A stretch of 5,559 nt of DNA from Gulosibacter sediminis (GTDB lineage: Bacteria; Actinomycetota; Actinomycetes; Actinomycetales; Microbacteriaceae). Location: positions 12,287 to 17,845 of the forward strand of contig NZ_JACXJG010000022.1 in NCBI RefSeq assembly GCF_014904065.1, read 5' to 3'. The notes beneath the pieces are model-generated. The model searched no databases. It saw only the letters and a program-made list of their open reading frames with translations, and was not told where the DNA came from. This document shows, in pieces, positions 1-4,100 of this stretch. Numbering within the stretch: the first letter of the stretch is position 1; every line of letters starts with the position of its first letter. Both the position numbers and the translations under genes were made by a program.

Positions 1-2411
1 GGGCCCTGGCCGCGCAGCGGCACGGTGGCCGGCGCATCCGCCCGCACGAGCACCTCTTCGCCGCGCACGCCGACGCGAACGACGGACGACGTGCCCGACT
101 CGAGTGTGAACGTCATCGTCTCGGGCCGCAGCTCGACGCGCACCTGCGCGCCTCTGAGCTGGAGCTTGAAGTCGATGCCCTCCCAGCCGTCGGGCAGGCG
201 CGGGTCGAACTGCACCTCGCCGCCGTGGTCGCGCATGCCGGCGAAGCCGCAGACCGCGCCGAGCCAGATGCCGCCGGCCGACGCGACGTGCACGCCGACG
301 TCGGTATTGCCGTGCAGGTCGGCAAGGTCGACGAATGCCGTGTGACGGAAGTACTTCTCGGCGAGCTGCAGGTGCCCGACCTCGGCCGCGATGATCGACT
401 GCACCGCCGCGGACAGGCTCGAGTCGGCGGTGGTGAGCACGTCGTAGTACTCGAAGTCGTTGAGCTTCTCCTCGGCCGTGAACCGGTCGCCGCGCAGGAA
501 CAGCGCGAGCACGACATCGGCCTGCTTGATCACCTGGAAGCGGTAGATGACGAGCGGGTGGAAGTGCAGCAGCAGCGGCCGCTGCGAATCGGGCGTGTTC
601 TCAAGGTCCCAGATCTCCTTGTCGAGGAATGCGGCATCCTGCGGGTGCACGCCGACCTGCTCGTCGTGGGGGATGAACATCTTGCGCGCCGCGCGCCGCC
701 ACTTGTCGGGCTCGTCGGCCGAGATCGAAAGCCGGTCGATGGTCTGCTCGAACTCGAGCGGATGCGTGTCGTGCAGCAGCTCGAGCGACTCGGCCGCGGT
801 GCGCAGGTTCTTCTGCGCCATGACGTTGGTGAAGAGGTTGTCGTTGACGACGGTCGTGTACTCGTCGGGCCCGGTGACGCCGTGGATGTGGAAAGTGTCG
901 GAGGCGTTCGTGCGCCAAAACCCCAGGTCGTACCACATGCGGGCCGTCTCGACGAAGACGTCAACGGCGCCGCCGAGCAGGAACTCGGTGTCGCCCGTGG
1001 CCGCGAGGTACTGCGACATCGCATGCGAGATGTCGGCGTCGATGTGGTACTGCGCGGTGCCCGCCGCGTAGTACGCGCTCGACTCCTGCCCGTTGATCGT
1101 GCGCCAGGGGAAGAGGGCGCCGCGCTCGTTCAACTCGACCGCGCGCTCACGGGCGTAGTCGAGCATCCGCACCCGGTAGCGCAGGGCGTTGCGGGCCATC
1201 GTCGGCTGCGTGTAGGTGAGGAACGGCAGCACGAAGATCTCGGTGTCCCAGAAGTAGTGCCCGCCGTAGCCCGAGCCACTCACGCCCTTCGCTGGCACGC
1301 CGAGCCCATCGGCGCGCGCCGCGGCCTGGGCGATCTGGAAGAGATCCCAGCGGATCGCCTGCTGCAGCTCGGGCTGGCCGTGCAGCACGACGTCGGACTT
1401 CGACCAGAAGGTGTCGAGCCACTCGCGCTGGTCGCGGTGCAGCACATCCACCCCGAGCTCGAGCGCGTGGCCGAGCGTGCGTCCGCAGCGGTCGGCGAGC
1501 TCACGCGCCGGCGCAACGCCGGCCGTGTGGTAGGTCAAGTACTTCGTGAGGCGAATGACGTCGCCGCTCTTCGCGTTGATGCGGAACACGCGCTTCGCGA
1601 GGTCGGGCTGGAGGTCGGTCGAGGTGTGCACGGGGCGCTCGCCCTCGCCGGTGACTTCGATACGGTGGTCGACGGCGCAGGCGATCGACATTTTCGAGTT
1701 GCGCGTGCGGTAGCCGAGGATGAGCCGGTCCCCCTCGTCGCGCTGGAGGATCGGCTCGAGCACGCGCTCGTTCAGCTGCTCGGCGTTGCGCGGGTCGAAG
1801 GTCGCGGGCTCGCCGGCCGTCTTCGGCGCGGTGTCGCGGTATTCGTCGACGCCGTCCTGGCGGTTGAGCAACTGGCTCGAGATGACGATCGAGGCATCGC
1901 TGTCGAGCAGCTCGACCTCGTACTCGATGAGGCCGAGGTGGCGCTCAACGAACGACACCATGCGACTCGAGCGGATGCGCACCCGCTTGCCGCCCGGCGT
2001 GCGCCAGACGAGGTCGCGCGAGAGCACGCCGTCGCGCAGGTCGAGTCGGCGCTCATAGGCGAGCAGTTCGGCGGTCGAGAGGATGAGCGGCTCGTCGTCG
2101 ATATAGAGGCGGATCACCTTCGCGTCGGGCGCGTTGATGATCGTCTGCCCGACCTTGGCGAAGCCAAACGCCTCCTCGGCGTGGCGAATCGGCCACGTCT
2201 CGTGGAAACCGTTGATGTAGGTGCCGTGCTCGCCGGCCTCGCGGCCCTCGTCGATGTTGCCGCGCATGCCGAAGTAGCCGTTGCCGACGGCGAAGAGCGT
2301 CTCGGTGTGGCCGAGCCGCTCGGCATCGAAGCGCGTCTCGGTGAGCGCCCACTCGTCGAGCGGATAGCAGGCACGGTCGAGCGGGCTGGTCTCTCGGTCG
2401 GTGCTCGTCAT
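1..2411 (-). CDS. GH65 family disaccharide phosphorylase (maltose/trehalose/kojibiose phosphorylase type), C-terminus cut by window edge
   Basis: Cytoplasmic inverting phosphorylase that would split an alpha-linked glucose disaccharide with phosphate to beta-glucose 1-phosphate plus a sugar. The frame is open from ATG at 2411 to the left edge (803 codons); since relatives are about 750-840 residues, little is missing. No signal peptide is seen. GNGYFGMRG (residues 43-51) lies in the N-terminal beta-sandwich; HYFWDTEIF (385-393) and GVTGPDEY are in the (alpha/alpha)6 barrel, with E517 the expected general acid. K629-Q630 (IKQADV) and SSLS (664-667) are the phosphate-binding elements that separate phosphorylases from GH65 hydrolases. 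The start is fixed by AGGTGG six bases upstream and by a 4-base overlap (ATGA) with the mutase gene. The segment after the general acid reads TTVVNDN, not the HENVDNN-like wording of characterised kojibiose and trehalose enzymes, so the substrate is left open. Family call is very sure; disaccharide specificity is not. Confidence 0.95.
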   Translation of the reverse strand, partial: MTSTDRETSPLDRACYPLDEWALTETRFDAERLGHTETLFAVGNGYFGMRGNIDEGREAGEHGTYINGFHETWPIRHAEEAFGFAKVGQTIINAPDAKVIRLYIDDEPLILSTAELLAYERRLDLRDGVLSRDLVWRTPGGKRVRIRSSRMVSFVERHLGLIEYEVELLDSDASIVISSQLLNRQDGVDEYRDTAPKTAGEPATFDPRNAEQLNERVLEPILQRDEGDRLILGYRTRNSKMSIACAVDHRIEVTGEGERPVHTSTDLQPDLAKRVFRINAKSGDVIRLTKYLTYHTAGVAPARELADRCGRTLGHALELGVDVLHRDQREWLDTFWSKSDVVLHGQPELQQAIRWDLFQIAQAAARADGLGVPAKGVSGSGYGGHYFWDTEIFVLPFLTYTQPTMARNALRYRVRMLDYARERAVELNERGALFPWRTINGQESSAYYAAGTAQYHIDADISHAMSQYLAATGDTEFLLGGAVDVFVETARMWYDLGFWRTNASDTFHIHGVTGPDEYTTVVNDNLFTNVMAQKNLRTAAESLELLHDTHPLEFEQTIDRLSISADEPDKWRRAARKMFIPHDEQVGVHPQDAAFLDKEIWDLENTPDSQRPLLLHFHPLVIYRFQVIKQADVVLALFLRGDRFTAEEKLNDFEYYDVLTTADSSLSAAVQSIIAAEVGHLQLAEKYFRHTAFVDLADLHGNTDVGVHVASAGGIWLGAVCGFAGMRDHGGEVQFDPRLPDGWEGIDFKLQLRGAQVRVELRPETMTFTLESGTSSVVRVGVRGEEVLVRADAPATVPLRGQG

Positions 2412-3184
2412 GCGTCGCCACCTTTCGTGGTGGCCCGAAGGCCGGGGATGAGTTCGGCGAGGTCGTCGACGACGCGCGTCGCGCCGTGCACCGTAAGGGC
2501 GTCGTGGCCGGCGCCGCGGTCGACGCCGATCACCTCGCCAAAGTTGCCCGCACGGCCCGCGGCGACGCCCGAGGCGGCGTCTTCGACCACGGCGCACTGC
2601 GCGGCGTCGAGGCCGAGCTCGCGCGCGGCCTGCAGGTAGGTGTCGGGCGCGGGTTTTCCGGGCAGACCGAGCTCGGCCGCGTGCACGCCGTCAATAATCA
2701 CGTCGAAGCGCTCGCCGAGCCCGGCAGCCGCGAGCACGCGCCGGCCGTTGCGTGAGCTCGTGACGACGGCGGCCGGGATGCTGCGGTTCGCGAGCTCGCG
2801 CAGGAAGTCGAGCGAGCCGGGGTAGGCGGCGATGCCGTCGTCCTCGAGCAGCCGCGTGAAGTGCTCGTTCTTGCGGTTGCCGAGCCCGCACACCGTCTCG
2901 AGCTCGGGCGCATCCTCGGGCGTGCCCGCGGGTAGCGAGATGCCGCGCGAGGCGAGAATGTCGCGCACCGCATCGAAGCGCGGCTTGCCGTCGAGGTAGG
3001 TGAAGTAGTCGGCTTCCTCGTACGGCGCGACGCCGTACTGTGCGAAGACCTCGGTGAACAGGGCGGCCCACGCGTGCCGGTGCAGTTCGGCGGTCGGCGT
3101 GATGACGCCGTCGAGGTCGAGCAAGAATGCTCGGATGTGCTGGAGGGATGGGGTGATGCTCGCTGCCGCGGTCATGTCGACCAT
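2408..3184 (-). CDS. pgmB: beta-phosphoglucomutase-type HAD family protein
   Basis: Predicted to convert beta-glucose 1-phosphate, made by the adjoining GH65 enzyme, to glucose 6-phosphate through a phospho-aspartate. It has 258 residues; the Lactococcus enzyme has about 220 and Rv3400 about 260. Motif I is DLDGVITPTAELH with nucleophile D23 and acid/base D25. H35 matches beta-PGM His20, and R69 (LDGKPRFDAV, cap domain) matches Arg49. Also present are RKN at 104-106, motif II TSSRN (142-146), K177 in GKPAPD and acidic motif VVEDAASG with E201-D202. These cap and core residues favour a mutase over a general phosphatase. I chose ATG 3184 because GAGGGG lies six bases upstream; ATG 3175 (MTAA) would be 15 bases away. 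The frame stays open upstream to 3550, but that part has no family similarity and lacks coding character. It is the first gene of a translationally coupled operon. It could be a sugar-phosphate phosphatase instead, but less likely given the partner. Confidence 0.92.
   Translation of the reverse strand: MVDMTAAASITPSLQHIRAFLLDLDGVITPTAELHRHAWAALFTEVFAQYGVAPYEEADYFTYLDGKPRFDAVRDILASRGISLPAGTPEDAPELETVCGLGNRKNEHFTRLLEDDGIAAYPGSLDFLRELANRSIPAAVVTSSRNGRRVLAAAGLGERFDVIIDGVHAAELGLPGKPAPDTYLQAARELGLDAAQCAVVEDAASGVAAGRAGNFGEVIGVDRGAGHDALTVHGATRVVDDLAELIPGLRATTKGGDA
2418..2423 (-). promoter_or_regulatory. Ribosome binding site of the GH65 gene
   Basis: AGGTGG (inside AAAGGTGG) lies six bases before the GH65 ATG at 2411. 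It is within the last codons of the upstream mutase gene. It fixes the GH65 start and, with the ATGA overlap, indicates coupled translation. Confidence 0.8.
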
Positions 3185-3190
3185 TGTGCG

Positions 3191-3196
3191 CCCCTC
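3191..3196 (-). promoter_or_regulatory. Ribosome binding site of the beta-phosphoglucomutase-like gene
   Basis: GAGGGG stands six bases upstream of ATG 3184. This decides between ATG 3184 and the in-frame ATG 3175, and argues against the long upstream extension of the same frame. Confidence 0.7.
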
Positions 3197-3224
3197 GCGG
3201 CTGTGAATCGATCTGTGCCTGCGA

Positions 3225-3235
3225 ATGTTGAACAT
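3225..3235. promoter_or_regulatory. Palindrome ATGTTGAACAT, candidate operator of the disaccharide operon
   Basis: Perfect 5+1+5 palindrome located 41-51 bases upstream of the mutase start. It overlaps the best available -10 box on the minus strand, a usual position for a repressor site. It does not match the classical LacI/GalR consensus with a central CG, and no regulator gene is in the window, so the binding protein is unknown. Confidence 0.3.
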
Positions 3236-3323
3236 CGGCGACGGTTTGGTCACGTTCCGGGCGAATCGATGCCGCTCGCAGGTGCCCGCCTCACGCTGGA
3301 GGTGTCTGAGCCGCACCGACAAT

Positions 3324-3329
3324 GGAGGT
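3324..3329 (+). promoter_or_regulatory. Strong ribosome binding site facing the plus strand
   Basis: GGAGGT followed by four bases and ATG at 3334. It is a strong Shine-Dalgarno match and marks a real-looking translation start for the small plus-strand gene. However, that ATG is in a different frame from the coding signal beyond about 3363. Confidence 0.5.
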
Positions 3330-3333
3330 CGAG

Positions 3334-3611
3334 ATGGCACACGAGACAGTTCAGGGAGGGGGCATCCCCGCATCGCCAACACCAGGCTCGACCAGCACCA
3401 CGCGACGATCACGCGCAACACTGGCGACGACTTTCGGGTGTCGTCGCGGCGCGACACGCACTCCGCATCGGCCAGCGATGGCTCTCCCACCGGCGACGCC
3501 CCCGAGGGCGTGCGGCTGCGGCACGGCTCAGGCTTCACGATTCGAGACACGAAGTTCGTGTTTCAGCGTGACGAGTTCGCCGACCGCAGCCACGCGGAGG
3601 ACGAAGACTAG
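3334..3611 (+). pseudogene. Small hypothetical protein gene, apparently frameshifted
   Basis: ATG 3334 has a good ribosome binding site and starts MAHETVQGG. Staying in that frame gives a 97-residue Arg/Thr/Pro/Ala-rich product ending at 3627, typical of non-coding frames in GC-rich DNA. The other frame from about 3363 to the TAG at 3609-3611 looks coding: by hand count 70 of 82 codons end in G or C, while second positions are much less GC-rich. Its product is hydrophilic, contains GVRLRHGSGFTIRDTKFVF, and ends in an acidic tail (SHAEDED). One extra G in the G run 3358-3362 would join the two into about 92 residues. No membrane segment or signal peptide is seen. I do not recognise the family; the RLRHG-FTI-DTKFVF pattern faintly recalls the last strands of an FHA domain, too weak to name it. 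It converges on ohr and shares the bases of its stop codon. It could be a true pseudogene, a sequencing error or a programmed frameshift. Confidence 0.45.
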
Positions 3612-4036
3612 TCGTCGGAGACGCTGACGGTCACCTGGATGTTGCCGCGCGTCGCGTTCGAGTAGGGGCACACCTGGTGGGCGGCGTCAGCGAGGGCCTG
3701 TGCCTCGTCGTGCGGCAGGTTCGGGAGCACCACCTCGAGGTGCACGGCGAGCTCGAAGCCGCCCTCACCATTCGAACCGATGTCGACGCGCGAGCCGACG
3801 GTCGAGTCGGTGATCGTGACCTTCTGCGCGCGGGCAACCGCGTGCAAGGCCGAGTGGAAGCAGGCGGCGTAGCCCGCCGCGAACAGCAGCTCGGGGTTCG
3901 CGCCCTCGCCCGAGCCGCCCATACTCTGCGGGGTGGCCATGTCGAAGTCGACGCGGCCGTCGGTCGTGCGCACGTGGCCGTCGCGGCCGCTTCCGGTCGA
4001 GAGGGCTTCGGCGGTGTAGAGAGTGGAATCGATCAT
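3608..4036 (-). CDS. ohr: Organic hydroperoxide resistance protein (Ohr, OsmC superfamily)
   Basis: Cytoplasmic thiol peroxidase that reduces organic and fatty-acid hydroperoxides, recycled in this family by lipoylated proteins. It has 142 residues, the usual Ohr length. The peroxidatic cysteine is C59 in AAGYAACFHSAL and the resolving cysteine is C123 in HQVCPYSNATRGN. R18 and E49 match the conserved Arg and Glu that activate the cysteine in Pseudomonas and Xylella Ohr. The VCPYS wording and the length separate it from OsmC proper. ATG 4036 is preceded by GAAGGAG at five bases. It lies 60 bases after the GH20 gene on the same strand, but probably has its own promoter in that gap. I see no OhrR gene and no match to the AT-rich OhrR operators known elsewhere. 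It ends in TAG, overlapping the stop of the convergent small gene. Confidence 0.96.
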   Translation of the reverse strand: MIDSTLYTAEALSTGSGRDGHVRTTDGRVDFDMATPQSMGGSGEGANPELLFAAGYAACFHSALHAVARAQKVTITDSTVGSRVDIGSNGEGGFELAVHLEVVLPNLPHDEAQALADAAHQVCPYSNATRGNIQVTVSVSDD

Positions 4037-4041
4037 CGATG

Positions 4042-4048
4042 CTCCTTC
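4042..4048 (-). promoter_or_regulatory. Ribosome binding site of ohr
   Basis: GAAGGAG, five bases upstream of ATG 4036. It is close to the ideal Shine-Dalgarno and fixes the ohr start. Confidence 0.85.
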
Positions 4049-4056
4049 GCGCTGGT

Positions 4057-4074
4057 GGGTTGGGAGCCCGACCC
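4057..4074. repeat. 18-bp near-perfect inverted repeat in the ohr leader/promoter
   Basis: GGGTTGGG-AG-CCCGACCC: eight-base arms with one mismatch and a two-base centre. A two-base loop makes an RNA hairpin unlikely and no T run follows, so an intrinsic terminator for the GH20 gene is not favoured. Its overlap with the -10 box and predicted start point of the candidate ohr promoter suggests an operator. Confidence 0.4.
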
Positions 4075-4100
4075 TAGCGCCGCTTGTTGAGAGCGTTCAC
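4071..4100 (-). promoter_or_regulatory. Candidate ohr promoter
   Basis: GTGAAC (4095-4100) and TAGGGT (4071-4076) are separated by 18 bases. TAGGGT fits the TANNNT -10 pattern of actinobacterial housekeeping promoters; the -35 box agrees with TTGACA at three of six bases. It overlaps the GH20 stop codon and would start transcription about 27-30 bases before ATG 4036. It is the best match in the gap, but still only moderate. Confidence 0.4.

Larger units (their letters stand above)
3185..3323. promoter_or_regulatory. Intergenic region, likely promoter of the HAD-GH65 operon
   Basis: This stretch is less GC-rich than its surroundings, and no frame shows convincing coding character. On the minus strand a weak sigma-70-like pair can be drawn: GTGACC at 3248-3253, a 17-base spacer, and CAACAT at 3225-3230, which would give a leader of roughly 30 bases before ATG 3184. 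The -10 box is poor. In the opposite direction TTGAAC (3228-3233) and CACGTT (3251-3256), also 17 bases apart, could weakly serve the small plus-strand gene. The octamer GAATCGAT occurs twice (3205-3212 and 3263-3270). Promoter function follows from position and these weak matches only. Confidence 0.4.

Noticed and set aside
225..2639. 804-codon stop-free plus-strand frame opposite the GH65 gene and the end of the mutase gene
   Set aside because: Long antisense frames are common opposite GC-rich genes. The product is a Val/Arg/Glu/Leu-rich repeat of biased codons without domains, while the minus strand encodes a clear GH65 enzyme with all motifs.
3225..3362. Start of the plus-strand small gene at ATG 3225
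   Set aside because: It is in frame with the 3363-3611 coding signal, but codons before about 3363 lose the high third-position GC, no ribosome binding site precedes it, and it lies inside the palindrome and promoter region.
3496..3511. Hairpin ACGCCC-CCGA-GGGCGT as a terminator for ohr or the small gene
   Set aside because: The stem is only six pairs, there is no T run on either strand, and it lies inside the plus-strand coding signal with codon structure that explains it.
3185..3550. Upstream extension of the mutase frame, adding 122 residues to the N-terminus
   Set aside because: The added part is Arg/Ser/Pro-rich with no family match, and overlaps the promoter region and the plus-strand coding signal. 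ATG 3184 has a proper ribosome binding site and gives the normal family length.
3658..4090. Plus-strand frame 3677-4090 opposite ohr
   Set aside because: It is an antisense shadow of ohr, which has both catalytic cysteines, correct length and a strong ribosome binding site.
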